Below, piece by piece: positions 47,004 through 55,812 of a DNA stretch of 64,000 nucleotides. A program made the position numbers and the translations under genes. The DNA comes from Saccharopolyspora indica (GTDB lineage Bacteria; Actinomycetota; Actinomycetes; Mycobacteriales; Pseudonocardiaceae). The stretch covers positions 1 to 64,000 of the forward strand of contig NZ_JAQGLB010000030.1 of the NCBI RefSeq assembly GCF_027853965.1, written 5' to 3'. Under the pieces are notes generated by a model. The model searched no databases and was not told the DNA's origin. It was given only the letters and a program-made list of their open reading frames with translations. How positions within the stretch are numbered: the first letter of the stretch is position 1; each line of letters opens with the position of its first letter.

Positions 47004-47879
47004 GTGCACAGTCACTTCAACGGCGTGAAAACGGCATTGCTGCTCGGCGGCATGAGCGCCCTGGTGTTGCTGGTCGGGTCGCTGTTCGGGCGCACCGGCC
47101 TGATCGTCGGGCTGGTCGTGGCGCTGGGCATGAACGGGTACGCCTACTTCAACTCGGCGAACCTGGCCCTGCGCGCGATGCACGCGCGGCCGGTCTCGGA
47201 GGCCGAGCAGCCCGCCATGTACCGGATCGTCCGGGAGCTGGCGACCTCGGCCAAGCAGCCGATGCCCGCGCTCTACGTCAGCCCGACCCGGGCCCCGAAC
47301 GCCTTCGCCACCGGCCGGAACCCGCGCAACGCCGCGGTGTGCTGCACGGCCGGGATCCTCGAGCTGCTCAACGAGCGCGAGCTGCGCGCGGTGCTCGGCC
47401 ACGAGCTCTCGCACGTCTACAACCGGGACATCCTGATCTCGTGCGTGGCGGGCGCGCTGGCCAGCGTGGTGACCTTCCTGGCCAACTTCGGGATGTTCTT
47501 CGGCATGTCGGGCGGCCAGGGCGAGAACCGCCCGAACCCGTTCGCGATGCTGCTGGTGGCGCTGCTCGGGCCGATCGCGGCGGCGGTGGTGCAGATGGCC
47601 GTCAGCCGCTCCCGCGAGTACCAGGCCGACCAGTCCGGCGCCCACCTCACCGGCGACCCGCTCGCGCTGGCCTCCGCGCTGCGGAAGCTGGAGCGGGGCA
47701 CCCAGCAGGCGCCGCTGGCGCCGGAACCGCAGCTGGTGTCGCAGTCGCACCTGATGATCGCGAACCCGTTCCGCCCCGGCGAGCGCCTGACCAAGCTCTT
47801 CTCCACCCACCCGCCCATGGCGGAGCGGATCCGCCGCCTCGAGGGCATGGCGGGCCACCAGCTCCCCCCGGCCTGGTAG
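47004..47879 (+). CDS. htpX: Membrane metalloprotease HtpX
   Basis: M48-family zinc endopeptidase of membrane-protein quality control. The 291-residue product has two N-terminal helices, HELSH (H133, E134, H137) in [15 protein letters not shown], two further helices, and the third zinc ligand in SREYQAD. The GTG at 47004 is chosen because AGAGGTAGG lies 5 nt upstream; the TTG at 46986 is inside that region. M. tuberculosis places htpX beside the polyprenyl synthase gene; here two gene pairs have been inserted. A perfect palindrome follows the stop. Confidence 0.93.
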   Translation: MHSHFNGVKTALLLGGMSALVLLVGSLFGRTGLIVGLVVALGMNGYAYFNSANLALRAMHARPVSEAEQPAMYRIVRELATSAKQPMPALYVSPTRAPNAFATGRNPRNAAVCCTAGILELLNERELRAVLGHELSHVYNRDILISCVAGALASVVTFLANFGMFFGMSGGQGENRPNPFAMLLVALLGPIAAAVVQMAVSRSREYQADQSGAHLTGDPLALASALRKLERGTQQAPLAPEPQLVSQSHLMIANPFRPGERLTKLFSTHPPMAERIRRLEGMAGHQLPPAW

Positions 47880-47889
47880 CGGCGCGGCT

Positions 47890-47913
47890 GGTCAATTTCG
47901 TACGAAATTGACC
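47890..47913. terminator. 24-bp perfect palindrome between convergent genes
   Basis: GGTCAATTTC-GTAC-GAAATTGACC is a perfect dyad 10 bp after htpX and 77 bp before the rmlA stop. As RNA it would form a 10-bp hairpin with a 4-nt loop; a terminator is the simplest reading, though a DNA-binding site is possible. Confidence 0.6.
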
Positions 47914-47990
47914 GCTCCCTGCTGCTCGGGTGAGGTTTTCGCAGGTCGGGGGTTGTGCGTGGGTTTGGGGGAATGCACTCGAAGGTGTTG

Positions 47991-48872
47991 TCAGGGGGTG
48001 GCGCCCGCGCGGCGGGCGACCTCCATGACGTACTGGCCGTAGCCGGACTTCGCGAGGCGGGCGCCGAGCTCGTGGCAGTCGTCCGCGCTGATGTAGCCCA
48101 TCTTCAGCGCGATCTCCTCCAGGCAGGCGATCCGCACGCCCTGGCGGTGCTCCAGCACCTGCACGAACTGGCCGGCCTCCACCAGCGAGTCGTGCGTGCC
48201 GGTGTCCAGCCACGCGAACCCGCGGCCCAGCGGCGTCAGGTGGGCCCGGCCTTCGCGCAGGTAGGCGAGGTTGACGTCGGTGATCTCCAGCTCGCCGCGC
48301 GACGACGGCGTGAGGCCCTTGGCGATGTCCACCACGTCGTTGTCGTAGAAGTACAGCCCGGTGACCGCCATGTTGGACCTCGGCTCGGCCGGCTTCTCCA
48401 CGATCGACAGCAGCCGGCCCTCGCCGTCCACCTCGCCGACGCCGTAGCGCTCCGGGTCGCGGACCGGGTAGCCGAACAGCGTGCAGCCGTCGAGGTCGCG
48501 CACGCACTGCTGGAGGATCCCGGAGAAGCCCTGGCCGTAGAAGATGTTGTCGCCGAGCACCAGCGCCACCGGGTCGTCACCGACGAAGTCGGCGCCGATC
48601 ACGAACGCCTCGGCGAGCCCGTTGGGCTCGGGCTGCACGGCGTAGGAGATCTCGATGCCGAACTGCGACCCGTCGCCGAGCAGCCGCTGGAACAGCGGCA
48701 TGTCGGCCGGTGTGGAGATGAGCAGCACGTCCCGGATCCCGGCGAGCATGAGCACCGAGAGCGGGTAGTAGATCATCGGCTTGTCGTAGACCGGCAGCAG
48801 CTGCTTCGACACGACCTGGGTCAACGGGTGCAGCCGCGTCCCGCTGCCCCCGGCCAGCACGATCCCCTTCAC
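47991..48872 (-). CDS. rmlA: Glucose-1-phosphate thymidylyltransferase RmlA
   Basis: Makes dTDP-glucose from dTTP and glucose-1-phosphate, the entry to dTDP-rhamnose and other deoxysugars. The 293-residue nucleotidyltransferase has [20 protein letters not shown] at the N-terminus (phosphate-binding loop), VLGDNIFYG with the metal-binding Asp, [17 protein letters not shown] and [10 protein letters not shown]. The GTG start has GGGAGGTG upstream. No rmlB, rmlC or rmlD is adjacent. A cell-wall rhamnose role is most likely for a lone copy; a natural-product sugar is the alternative. Confidence 0.94.
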   Translation of the reverse strand: MKGIVLAGGSGTRLHPLTQVVSKQLLPVYDKPMIYYPLSVLMLAGIRDVLLISTPADMPLFQRLLGDGSQFGIEISYAVQPEPNGLAEAFVIGADFVGDDPVALVLGDNIFYGQGFSGILQQCVRDLDGCTLFGYPVRDPERYGVGEVDGEGRLLSIVEKPAEPRSNMAVTGLYFYDNDVVDIAKGLTPSSRGELEITDVNLAYLREGRAHLTPLGRGFAWLDTGTHDSLVEAGQFVQVLEHRQGVRIACLEEIALKMGYISADDCHELGARLAKSGYGQYVMEVARRAGATP

Positions 48873-49077
48873 CGAGCACCTCCCACTAGAGCACCCACGA
48901 CCGAACTCCGATCTTCCAGCCGGTGGAGCGGTCTTCCAACCGCCTCACCACCGCTGAGCAACCCCCGAGAACGCTTCGCGGTGCCGACCGTCGCACGCGC
49001 CGCGGGCGCGCAGCTCGCCCACGGCGCCCGCGTCGCCTGCATCCCGCTACCCGTGCCGCAGCACGTGGCCGGAAATC

Positions 49078-49569
49078 TCAGCGGTAGTTCTCGAACTGGA
49101 GCGGGGCGTCGAAGTCCGCGGCCTTCAGCATCTGGATGACCGCCTGGAGGTCGTCCTTCTTCTTGCCGGTGACGCGCAGCTGCTCGCCCTGGATCTGCGC
49201 CTGCACGCCCTTCGGGCCCTCGTCGCGGATCTTCTTGGAGATCTTCTTCGCCACGTCCTGCGAGATGCCCTGCACGATCTTGCCGCTGGCCTTGTAGATC
49301 TGCCCGGAACTGGCCGGTTCGTTCATGTCCAGCGCCTTCAGCGAGATGCCGCGCTTGATCAGCTTCTCCTTGAAGACCTCGATCGCGGCCTTGCAGCGCT
49401 CCTCGGTGCTGGACTCCACCGCCACCGCTTCCTCACCGGACCACTCGATCTTGGTGTTGGTGCCGCGGAAGTCGAACCGGGTGGTGAGCTCCTTGGCCGC
49501 CTGGTTGAGGGCGTTGTCCACCTCTTGGCGGTCCACCTTGCTCACCACGTCGAAGGACGGGTTTGCCAC
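49078..49569 (-). CDS. YajQ-family nucleotide-binding protein
   Basis: A 163-residue protein of the YajQ family with two ferredoxin-like halves. It opens with [20 protein letters not shown] and ends APLQFENYR, as do almost all members. Relatives bind RNA or, in Xanthomonas, cyclic di-GMP, and the EAL-domain gene at 51951 makes the latter worth noting. The GTG at 49569 has GGGAGG 8 nt upstream. It is separated from rmlA by 205 bp in which I see no gene. M. tuberculosis also has its homologue near htpX. Confidence 0.92.
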   Translation of the reverse strand: MANPSFDVVSKVDRQEVDNALNQAAKELTTRFDFRGTNTKIEWSGEEAVAVESSTEERCKAAIEVFKEKLIKRGISLKALDMNEPASSGQIYKASGKIVQGISQDVAKKISKKIRDEGPKGVQAQIQGEQLRVTGKKKDDLQAVIQMLKAADFDAPLQFENYR

Positions 49570-49665
49570 GTGTCTTACCTCCCGTTGAGACGCAGCTCGT
49601 GTCGTCCGGACACGCTACCGGGTGCGGCTGGAGCACCGGGCGGGCTCGCACCCCTGCCCAAAACG

Positions 49666-49703
49666 AAACCGACCCCGTGACCAGCTGATCACGGGGTCGG
49701 TTT
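49666..49703 (-). terminator. Terminator of tRNA-Tyr
   Basis: Perfect 15-bp arms AAACCGACCCCGTGA and TCACGGGGTCGGTTT enclose 8 nt. It lies 6 bp beyond the 3' end of tRNA-Tyr on the minus strand. Confidence 0.85.
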
Positions 49704-49709
49704 GCTGGG

Positions 49710-49791
49710 TGCCAGGTGGAGGATTCGAACCTCCGAAGGCAATGCCGGCTGATTTACAGTCAGCTCCCTTTGGCCGCTCGGGCAACCTGGC
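49710..49791 (-). tRNA. tRNA-Tyr (anticodon GUA)
   Basis: Acceptor arms GCCAGGT and ACCTGGC pair over 7 bp with discriminator A. The anticodon arm GCTGA-CTGTAAA-TCAGC exposes GTA. The T arm is GGAGG-TTCGAAT-CCTCC, and a long variable arm marks a class II tRNA as expected for bacterial tRNA-Tyr. CCA is not encoded. Confidence 0.95.
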
Positions 49792-49863
49792 GTGCGCACC
49801 AGCAGCGCTGGCTTGCGGAAAAAGAATACATCGGGTCGTCCAGCGGGTTTCGCCGGGGGTCGG

Positions 49864-50172
49864 TCAGGCCTGCTCCGGGTCGTAGATCAACGCGTTGGCC
49901 TGCGCGGAACCGGCTTCGACCGCGGTGCGCGCCGCGGCGGGCAGGGAGTCCGCGAAGTCCGGCCCGGCCGCCTTGAGCAGGACCAGCAGCCGCTTGGCCA
50001 GGCCGCGGGCCTGGGTGAGGCGGACCTCGGCGGCGGTCAGCGTCCGCTGCGAGTCGGCGAGCATCTTGCGGTACCGGTGGTCGAGCTCGGCGTGCTGGTC
50101 GACCACCTCGAAAGCCCGCCCCAGGTCCGCGAGTTCCGCGGTGTCGACCTGGACGAAGTACGGATCCGGCAC
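49864..50172 (-). CDS. Hypothetical protein
   Basis: A 102-residue, acidic, mostly helical protein with no membrane segment and no recognised domain. Heptad-like spacing of Leu and Ala between residues 10 and 65 suggests a helical hairpin or coiled coil. It starts with GTG at 50172; a TACGCT hexamer 8 nt upstream suggests a leaderless mRNA. It is divergent from another small unknown gene (50252) with a 79-bp gap, and lies upstream of tRNA-Tyr. Codon bias fits a real gene. Confidence 0.6.
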   Translation of the reverse strand: MPDPYFVQVDTAELADLGRAFEVVDQHAELDHRYRKMLADSQRTLTAAEVRLTQARGLAKRLLVLLKAAGPDFADSLPAAARTAVEAGSAQANALIYDPEQA

Positions 50173-50251
50173 GGCTCCGCAGCGTACGCGAGGGGTGGCG
50201 CATTGACGGCAGAGCCGGATCGGGGGCGATTCGTCCGGCTAGCCTGGTGCC

Positions 50252-50494
50252 ATGGCCATTGACCGGACGGCCCGCGCGAAGCGGCGGCAGGAGCAGCGGA
50301 ACGCGGAGCGGCTGCAGCCCGCGACGTCCCCGGCCGGCTCGGCGGTGCTGGGTGTCGAAGGCCTGTTCAGCGCCGGTGCCAAGCACCAGCTGGAGCACCT
50401 GGCCTGGGTGGAAGTGGTCAAGGAGGACGAGCGGGAGTCCGGCGGTCCGCTCGACCTGGACGCCGCGGTCGTCCGCCTCGATCCGCGGAACTGA
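50252..50494 (+). CDS. Hypothetical protein
   Basis: An 80-residue protein of unknown function. It begins with a strongly basic, Arg/Gln-rich helix (about residues 5-22) and ends with an acidic half. There is no membrane segment. The ATG at 50252 is preceded by TAGCCT at a 6-nt distance, consistent with a leaderless mRNA. It is divergent from the small gene at 49864-50172; the pair may share control. Confidence 0.55.
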   Translation: MAIDRTARAKRRQEQRNAERLQPATSPAGSAVLGVEGLFSAGAKHQLEHLAWVEVVKEDERESGGPLDLDAAVVRLDPRN

Positions 50495-50656
50495 CGTCCC
50501 CCGATTGCGGCGACGATCACATTCCGGCGGGTCGCGATCGGGTGCCGGTGGACCGCGTCTTCGCTGGCCAGCAGGGCCTTCCGCGCTCGGTCGGACCGCG
50601 TGCGGGCCTGCTCCCGGCCGATGCGCGCGGTCCTGTTCTCTCCGTATGTTCGAAGT

Positions 50657-51640
50657 GTGCCTTCGAGCGCTCCATCCACCCCAGGGTCCGCCACCGACGT
50701 CGGCCCCGGCTACCGCGAACAGCTCTACTGGCTGCGTTACCAGGACTTCTTCCCCGGCGCCCTGCGCGTCACCGAGGAGAACGCGCCGGCCGAGCACTGG
50801 TGGTCGTGGCGGGACGTCCAGGTGCACGTCGACCGCGTCGCGCGCGAGCACGCGCCGACCAAGCTGATCGCGTTGCACGGCATCGGCACCTACGGCCGGA
50901 TGCTCGCCCCGTTCGGGCGGCTGCCGTCGCTGGCCGATCTCGAGTTCATCGCCCCCGACCTGCCCGGCTTCGGCCTCACCCGCGCGTCCCGGCGCGGCAC
51001 CACCTACCAGGACTGGATCGACTGCGTCCGGGACCTGGTGGCGCTGGAGCGGGCCCGCGACGACCGCCCGATCGTGCTGCTCGGCGTGAGCACCGGCGGC
51101 CGGCTGGCCTACGACGTCGCAGCGCGCGCCGGTGGCGAGGTGGCCGGCGTGATCGCCACCTGCCTCATCGACCCGCAGCGCAGCGAAGCGCGCCGCCGGC
51201 TGGCCGCCCGGCCGGAGATGGCCCGGTGGTCGGGCCTGCTCGGCCTGGTGCCCGGCCCGCTGTCGACCGCGCGGGTGCCGACGCACTGGCTGGCCAACAT
51301 CGCCGCGGTGTCCAACCACGCCCAGCTGGCCAACCTGGTGTGGGCCGATCCCATCGGCGGCGGCAGCTGGCTGGCGCTGGGCTTCGTCCGCAGCTGCCTC
51401 GGCGCGGCGCCCGCGGTCCGGCCGGAGGCGTTCACCGGACCGCCGGTGCTGCTGGCGCACCCGGCGGACGACCGCTGGACGCCGCCGCTGCTGTCCCAGC
51501 GGTTCTTCGACCGGATCGGCGGGCCGACCCGGTCCGCCGAGCTGACCGGGGCGGGCCACCTGCCCGTCGAGGAATCCGGGCTGGCCGATCTGGACCGGGC
51601 GATCCGCGACTTCTTCGACGAGTTCGGGCTGCCGTGGTGA
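50657..51640 (+). CDS. Alpha/beta-fold hydrolase
   Basis: A 327-residue hydrolase with LIALHGIG (oxyanion region), nucleophile elbow GVSTGG (S145) and C-terminal catalytic His in GAGHLPVE (H301). No signal peptide is present. The GTG at 50657 follows a TATGTT hexamer by 6 nt, suggesting leaderless expression. The substrate is unknown. A MenH-type role (SHCHC synthase) was considered, because that enzyme is missing from the men genes here, but the protein is not embedded in them and has no MenH-specific feature that I recognise. Confidence 0.8.
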   Translation: MPSSAPSTPGSATDVGPGYREQLYWLRYQDFFPGALRVTEENAPAEHWWSWRDVQVHVDRVAREHAPTKLIALHGIGTYGRMLAPFGRLPSLADLEFIAPDLPGFGLTRASRRGTTYQDWIDCVRDLVALERARDDRPIVLLGVSTGGRLAYDVAARAGGEVAGVIATCLIDPQRSEARRRLAARPEMARWSGLLGLVPGPLSTARVPTHWLANIAAVSNHAQLANLVWADPIGGGSWLALGFVRSCLGAAPAVRPEAFTGPPVLLAHPADDRWTPPLLSQRFFDRIGGPTRSAELTGAGHLPVEESGLADLDRAIRDFFDEFGLPW

Positions 51641-51950
51641 CCCCGCGTGAGCGGTGTGCGCGGACGGTGTGCGGCGGTTTGGTTGCTGCGGTGATCCTCA
51701 CAGGATCGTCGTGGTCGCGGCGTTGAGCCCAACGAGCAGTGGTGCTCGCGGATCGTTGTGAAATATTTGCAGGTCAACTCCCGGCCGCGGCGGCGGATGT
51801 CCGCACCGGCCGCGGCCTGCGGCGTCCGCGCAGGTGTCCGCCTGGTGCGACGCGGGCCATTCGCCCCTGGCCAAGGCGTGCCGGCGTGAGTCACGATCGT
51901 CCGCGGCATTTTTGTGGCGCGCCCGCGCTGCCGGACGGGGAGGAGCGTGG
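51641..51950. other. 310-bp intergenic region upstream of the EAL-domain gene
   Basis: No coding frame or clear hairpin was recognised. An AT-rich spot, GTGAAATATTTGC near 51758-51770, stands out in this GC-rich DNA and may mark the promoter of the downstream gene. Confidence 0.4.
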
Positions 51951-54578
51951 ATGATCGGGCGTCACCGCTCCCTCGGCCCGGAGCCCGAGCTGGAGCCGGC
52001 GCGACCCCCGGTGCGCCCCGAGGTCGATCCGGTGCGGCGCCGGATGTTCGCCGGTTTCTCCTTCGCCGTGCTCTTCGCCGGTGTGCTGGCCTCGCTGCTG
52101 GCCTCGCTCTGGCTGCCCTTCCACTACCGCTCGGACCTGCTGTTCCTCGGCCCGCTGCTGGCCATGGGCTTCCTGCTGGCCGAGCAGCTGACCATCGACG
52201 TGGACGTCAAGCGGGTCGGCTGGACGATCTCCTTCACCGAGATCCCGCTGATCCTCGCGCTGCTCACGGTGCCGTTCGAGGTGGCGCTGGCGGCGAACCT
52301 GCTGGCCGGGCTGGGCGCGCAGGTCGGCCGCCGCGCGGCCACCCACGTCGCCTACAACGCCGGGGTCATGTGCCTGGAGATCGCGGTGCCGTTCGCGGTC
52401 GCCCACGCGGTCAACCAGGCGCTGGCCGCCGTCGCCCCGATCTGGTTCGGCCCGGTCGTGGGCACCCTCACCTCCTCGCTGATCAGCTGCGGTTTCGCGC
52501 TCGCCGCGCTGCACGTGCTGGGCGGCGCGATGCGCGTCTCGGCCGGTGCGCGGCTGGCGGTGCGCACGCTGGCCGTCGGCCTGCTGAACACCTCGGTCGG
52601 CCTGGTCAGCTACGAGGTGGCGCTGAGCACGCCGTGGGGCTGGCTGCTGGTGGCGCTGGTCGCAGCGGCCGTGATCGGCCTCTACCGCGCCTACTCCGAT
52701 CTGATGCGCGAGCAGCGCGACCTGGAAGCGCTCAGCGATGTGAGCTTGAGCGTGGCCCGCCACGGGCAGCGCAGCGCGCAGGGCCCGGGCGAGACCGCGG
52801 AAGCGGCGCCGGGGGCCGGCGAGTGGGAGCCCGTCGCCGAGCGGATCCGCGAACAGCTCAACGCGACCCGGGTGGTCCTGCGCCTGCGGCTGGACCCGAG
52901 CGGCGAGGTCAGCACGCTCGTCGCCGGTGAGTCCCTGCCCGACGCCGCCTGGCAGGCGGCTCCCTCGGCGCTGCGCGACGACCCGCTGCTGCAACTGCCG
53001 GGCAGCCACGTGCGCTCGTTCCGGACGCTGGAAGCTCCTGAAGAGGTGCGGCGGGCATTGCGGCAGCGCGGCGCGTACGAGGCGCTGGTCGTCCCGCTGC
53101 GCGGCGCGTCGCAGCTGCTCGGCGCCGTCGAGGTGCACGACCGGGTCAGCCGCTGGCGCGGCTTCGGCCGGGCGGACGTGCGGTTGCTGCACACCCTGGC
53201 CAGCCACCTCGCGACCGCGATGGACAACCGCAGGCTGCTCGCGCGGTTGCGCCACGACGCCTACCACGATCCGCTCACCGGGCTGCTCAACCGCACCGGC
53301 TTCCGCGAGATGGCCGCGGAGGAGCTGCGCAGCGGCCGCACCGCGGTCGTGCTGCGCATCGACCTCGACGTGCTGACCACGGTCAGCGAAGCCCTCGGCT
53401 ACACCTGGGGCGACCGGATGGTCGTCGCCGCGGGGGAGCGGATGCGCGAGGAGCTGGGCGAGGCACCGCTGGCCAGGCTGGAGGCGAACTCCTTCGCGGT
53501 GCTGCTGCTGGACCGCAGCGAGGACCAGGCCCACGAGGTGGCCCAGCACCTGCGCGAGGCGATCGCCCGCCCGTACCCGCTGGACCGCATCGTGGTGGAG
53601 GCGGCGGGTGTCGCCGGGTACGCCTCGTCGGCGCCCGCCGACGGGGAGTGCGAGAACGACGTGAACACCTTGCTGCAGCGCGCCGACGTCGCGGTCCGCG
53701 CGGCGCGCAACGGCGAGGACGGGGTGCGCGGCTACGCGCCCGCGATGGGGCAGGTGTTCCTGCGCCGGTTCCAGCTGGTCACCCAGTTCCGGCAGGCGTT
53801 GGACACCGGCCAGGTCGAGGTGCACTACCAGCCCAAGGTGGCGCTGCCCGAGCGGCGCGTGGTCGGCGCCGAAGCCCTGGTGCGCTGGTCGCACCCGGAG
53901 TACGGGCGGCTGAACCCCGACGAGTTCATCCCGCTGGTCGAGGCGACCGGCCTGGTCGACGCGCTCACCTCGTTCGTGATGGAGTGCGCGCTGGTCAAGA
54001 TCCGCAAGTGGCTGGACACCGGGCTGCGGATGTCGGTGGCGGTGAACCTGTCGGTGCGCAACCTGGCCGACGAGGCCTTCCCGGACCGCGTCGCCGAGGC
54101 GCTGCTGCGCCACGACATCCCGCCCGAGCTGCTGACCTTCGAGCTCACCGAGTCCAGCGTGATGGCCGATCCGGAGCGGTCGCTGCCGGTGCTGCGGCGG
54201 CTGCACGCGATGGGCGTGGTGCTGGCGGTCGACGACTTCGGCACCGGCTACTCCTCGCTGGCCTACCTGCGGCGGCTGCCGGTGGACGAGGTGAAGATCG
54301 ACAAGAGCTTCGTGCTCGGCATGGGCACCGATCTGGGCGACATGGCGGTGGTCCGCTCGATCGTCGAGCTGGGCCACTCGCTGAGCCTCGCGGTGGTCGC
54401 CGAGGGCGTCGAGGACGACGCCGCGCGCGATCTGCTGGTGCAGATGGGCTGCGACGTGGCGCAGGGCTACCTGATCTCCCGGCCGCTGTCCGAGGAGCGC
54501 TTCGAGGCGTGGCTGCAGGCCCGCACGAAACGCGGCGTCGGCGCCCGTTCGGAGACCGTCCTCACACTCCTGCACTGA
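51951..54578 (+). CDS. Membrane-bound GAF-like / degenerate GGDEF / EAL protein (probable c-di-GMP phosphodiesterase)
   Basis: An 875-residue signalling protein. Residues about 25-260 hold roughly seven hydrophobic helices (a MASE-like sensor). A GAF-like domain (about 290-440) follows, then a GGDEF domain (about 445-610) whose active-site motif is degenerate: LEANSF replaces GGDEF near residue 511. The EAL domain (about 620-865) is intact, with EALVRW near residue 641, VNLSVRN, FELTES, DDFGTGYSS, KIDKSFV and AEGVE. The expected activity is therefore hydrolysis of c-di-GMP, possibly GTP-modulated through the dead GGDEF domain. The ATG at 51951 has GGGGAGGAG 5 nt upstream. Confidence 0.9.
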   Translation: MIGRHRSLGPEPELEPARPPVRPEVDPVRRRMFAGFSFAVLFAGVLASLLASLWLPFHYRSDLLFLGPLLAMGFLLAEQLTIDVDVKRVGWTISFTEIPLILALLTVPFEVALAANLLAGLGAQVGRRAATHVAYNAGVMCLEIAVPFAVAHAVNQALAAVAPIWFGPVVGTLTSSLISCGFALAALHVLGGAMRVSAGARLAVRTLAVGLLNTSVGLVSYEVALSTPWGWLLVALVAAAVIGLYRAYSDLMREQRDLEALSDVSLSVARHGQRSAQGPGETAEAAPGAGEWEPVAERIREQLNATRVVLRLRLDPSGEVSTLVAGESLPDAAWQAAPSALRDDPLLQLPGSHVRSFRTLEAPEEVRRALRQRGAYEALVVPLRGASQLLGAVEVHDRVSRWRGFGRADVRLLHTLASHLATAMDNRRLLARLRHDAYHDPLTGLLNRTGFREMAAEELRSGRTAVVLRIDLDVLTTVSEALGYTWGDRMVVAAGERMREELGEAPLARLEANSFAVLLLDRSEDQAHEVAQHLREAIARPYPLDRIVVEAAGVAGYASSAPADGECENDVNTLLQRADVAVRAARNGEDGVRGYAPAMGQVFLRRFQLVTQFRQALDTGQVEVHYQPKVALPERRVVGAEALVRWSHPEYGRLNPDEFIPLVEATGLVDALTSFVMECALVKIRKWLDTGLRMSVAVNLSVRNLADEAFPDRVAEALLRHDIPPELLTFELTESSVMADPERSLPVLRRLHAMGVVLAVDDFGTGYSSLAYLRRLPVDEVKIDKSFVLGMGTDLGDMAVVRSIVELGHSLSLAVVAEGVEDDAARDLLVQMGCDVAQGYLISRPLSEERFEAWLQARTKRGVGARSETVLTLLH

Positions 54579-54710
54579 ACCCGGTTTCGCCGCCCAGCGG
54601 CCGCCCTGAGGCCGGGGAAGTGGCCATGACCAGGGTTTTCACCAAAAGTGGACCCCCCTGTTCGGGGCTGTCGGGAGGTGTGTAAAGTTCTAGACGTTCC
54701 GCAGGGACAC

Positions 54711-54783
54711 GCCCCAATAGCTCAGTCGGCAGAGCGTCTCCATGGTAAGGAGAAGGTCTACGGTTCGATTCCGTATTGGGGCT
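54711..54783 (+). tRNA. tRNA-Thr (anticodon GGU)
   Basis: 73 nt. Acceptor GCCCCAA pairs with TTGGGGC, discriminator T as is usual for tRNA-Thr. Anticodon arm TCTCC-ATGGTAA-GGAGA exposes GGT. CCA is not encoded. Confidence 0.95.
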
Positions 54784-54789
54784 CGAAAG

Positions 54790-54830
54790 ACAGCCGCAGT
54801 GCTCGCTAAGCTAGGTGCTGTGGCTGTTTT
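54790..54830 (+). terminator. Terminator-like hairpin after tRNA-Thr
   Basis: ACAGCCGCAG pairs with CTGTGGCTGT (one mismatch), followed by TTT. The 18-nt loop is long. The 104-bp spacer to tRNA-Met also has a CGGTGC-TC-GCACCG hairpin at 54861-54874. Confidence 0.5.
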
Positions 54831-54887
54831 GCGTGGGATATCCTGCGTCGGCTGAGGCTCCGGTGCTCGCACCGAAGGGCTCAGCAT

Positions 54888-54963
54888 GGCGGTGTAGCTC
54901 AGTCGGTAGAGCAAGCGGCTCATAATCGCTGTGTCGCCGGTTCAAGTCCGGCCACCGCTACCA
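54888..54963 (+). tRNA. tRNA-Met (anticodon CAU, elongator type)
   Basis: 76 nt with CCA encoded. Anticodon arm AGCGG-CTCATAA-TCGCT exposes CAT; T arm GCCGG-TTCAAGT-CCGGC. The anticodon stem lacks the three consecutive G-C pairs of initiator tRNA, and the first acceptor position is a G-U pair rather than the initiator's mismatch. A lysidine-modified tRNA-Ile is less likely from gene order. Confidence 0.88.
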
Positions 54964-55034
54964 GTCACCGGCTCACGCGGGTCCGCCCGCGAGCCGTCCC
55001 AGCAGATTACCGAGGCAGAAAGGCAGGCACCCCC

Positions 55035-55199
55035 GTGGCCGCCACCGACGTCCGACCCAAGATCACGCTGGCGTGCGAGGAGTGCAAGCACCGCAACTAC
55101 ATCACCAACAAGAACCGGCGCAACAACCCGGACCGGTTGGAGATGAAGAAGTTCTGCATGAACTGCGGCACGCACAAGCTGCACAAGGAAACCCGCTGA
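55035..55199 (+). CDS. rpmG: 50S ribosomal protein L33
   Basis: A 54-residue ribosomal protein of the large subunit. It has two CxxC pairs (CEEC and CMNC) that bind zinc, so it is the zinc-containing form, and the usual basic stretch [14 protein letters not shown] between them. The start is a GTG at 55035 with GGCAGG upstream. It follows tRNA-Met by 71 bp and precedes hadA, the order found in M. tuberculosis. A rho-independent terminator follows. Confidence 0.95.
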   Translation: MAATDVRPKITLACEECKHRNYITNKNRRNNPDRLEMKKFCMNCGTHKLHKETR

Positions 55200-55220
55200 G
55201 GGTAGGCCTTCGAGGCTTTC

Positions 55221-55252
55221 AGCCCGTCCCCGGTATCGGGGGCGGGCTTTTT
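55221..55252 (+). terminator. Rho-independent terminator of rpmG
   Basis: AGCCCGTCCCCG pairs with CGGGGGCGGGCT around GTAT, followed by TTTTT. It lies 21 bp after the rpmG stop. Confidence 0.9.
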
Positions 55253-55353
55253 CGTGCTCGGACCAGGTTCAGCCGGTCGTGGGACTGTGGGGTGGGGCAC
55301 TGGTGTTCGTGCAGGGCGGTTGTGCCTGGTCGGAGGTCGGGTAGCCTTCGCGG

Positions 55354-55812
55354 GTGCCGCTTGACCAGTCATTCATCGGACGTGCGTATCCGCCCACCCG
55401 GCCCTACGAGGTCGGGCGGGAGAAGATCCGGGAGTTCGCCGCCGCGATCAAGGACGAGTCCCCGCTGTGCCGGGACGTCGAAGCCGCGAAGGCCGCCGGC
55501 TACCCCGATGTGATCGCACCGCCGACCTTCGCCGTGATCCTGTCCATGGGCTCGCACGACGCGATCGTCGAGGACCCGCAGCTCGGGCTGGACTACAGCC
55601 GGGTCGTGCACGGGCAGCAGGAGTTCACCCACCACCGGCCGATCCGGGCCGGTGACCGGCTGGTCACCGTGGTGCACGTGGACGACATCAAGACCCGCGC
55701 GGGCAACGACTTCCTGACCGTCCGGTCCGAGATCAGCACCGTCGAGGGCGAGCCGGTGTGCACCGCGAAGTCGATGCTGGTGGCCCGCGGCACCGCGGAG
55801 GGCGAGGAGTGA
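55354..55812 (+). CDS. hadA: MaoC-like (3R)-hydroxyacyl-ACP dehydratase subunit HadA
   Basis: Substrate-binding subunit of the HadAB dehydratase. In mycobacteria the complex acts in FAS-II mycolate elongation; here the physiological fatty acid is uncertain. The 152-residue hotdog-fold protein has the FAS1-type N-terminal dehydratase features (FAAAIKDESPL, APPTFAVIL, HGQQEFTHHRPI) without the catalytic Asp-His pair. The GTG at 55354 follows TAGCCT by 6 nt, so the mRNA should be leaderless. Its stop overlaps hadB by 1 bp. A HadC gene, present in M. tuberculosis, is absent. Confidence 0.9.
   Translation: MPLDQSFIGRAYPPTRPYEVGREKIREFAAAIKDESPLCRDVEAAKAAGYPDVIAPPTFAVILSMGSHDAIVEDPQLGLDYSRVVHGQQEFTHHRPIRAGDRLVTVVHVDDIKTRAGNDFLTVRSEISTVEGEPVCTAKSMLVARGTAEGEE

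Noticed and set aside
50657-51640. Alpha/beta hydrolase considered as the missing MenH
   Set aside because: The fold alone is not diagnostic and the gene is distant from the men genes; left as a possibility to test, not an assignment.
54888-54963. CAU tRNA considered as initiator tRNA or as tRNA-Ile with modified anticodon
   Set aside because: It lacks the three G-C pairs in the anticodon stem and the unpaired first position of the initiator; the thrT-metT-rpmG order favours elongator Met. The Ile option cannot be fully excluded by eye.
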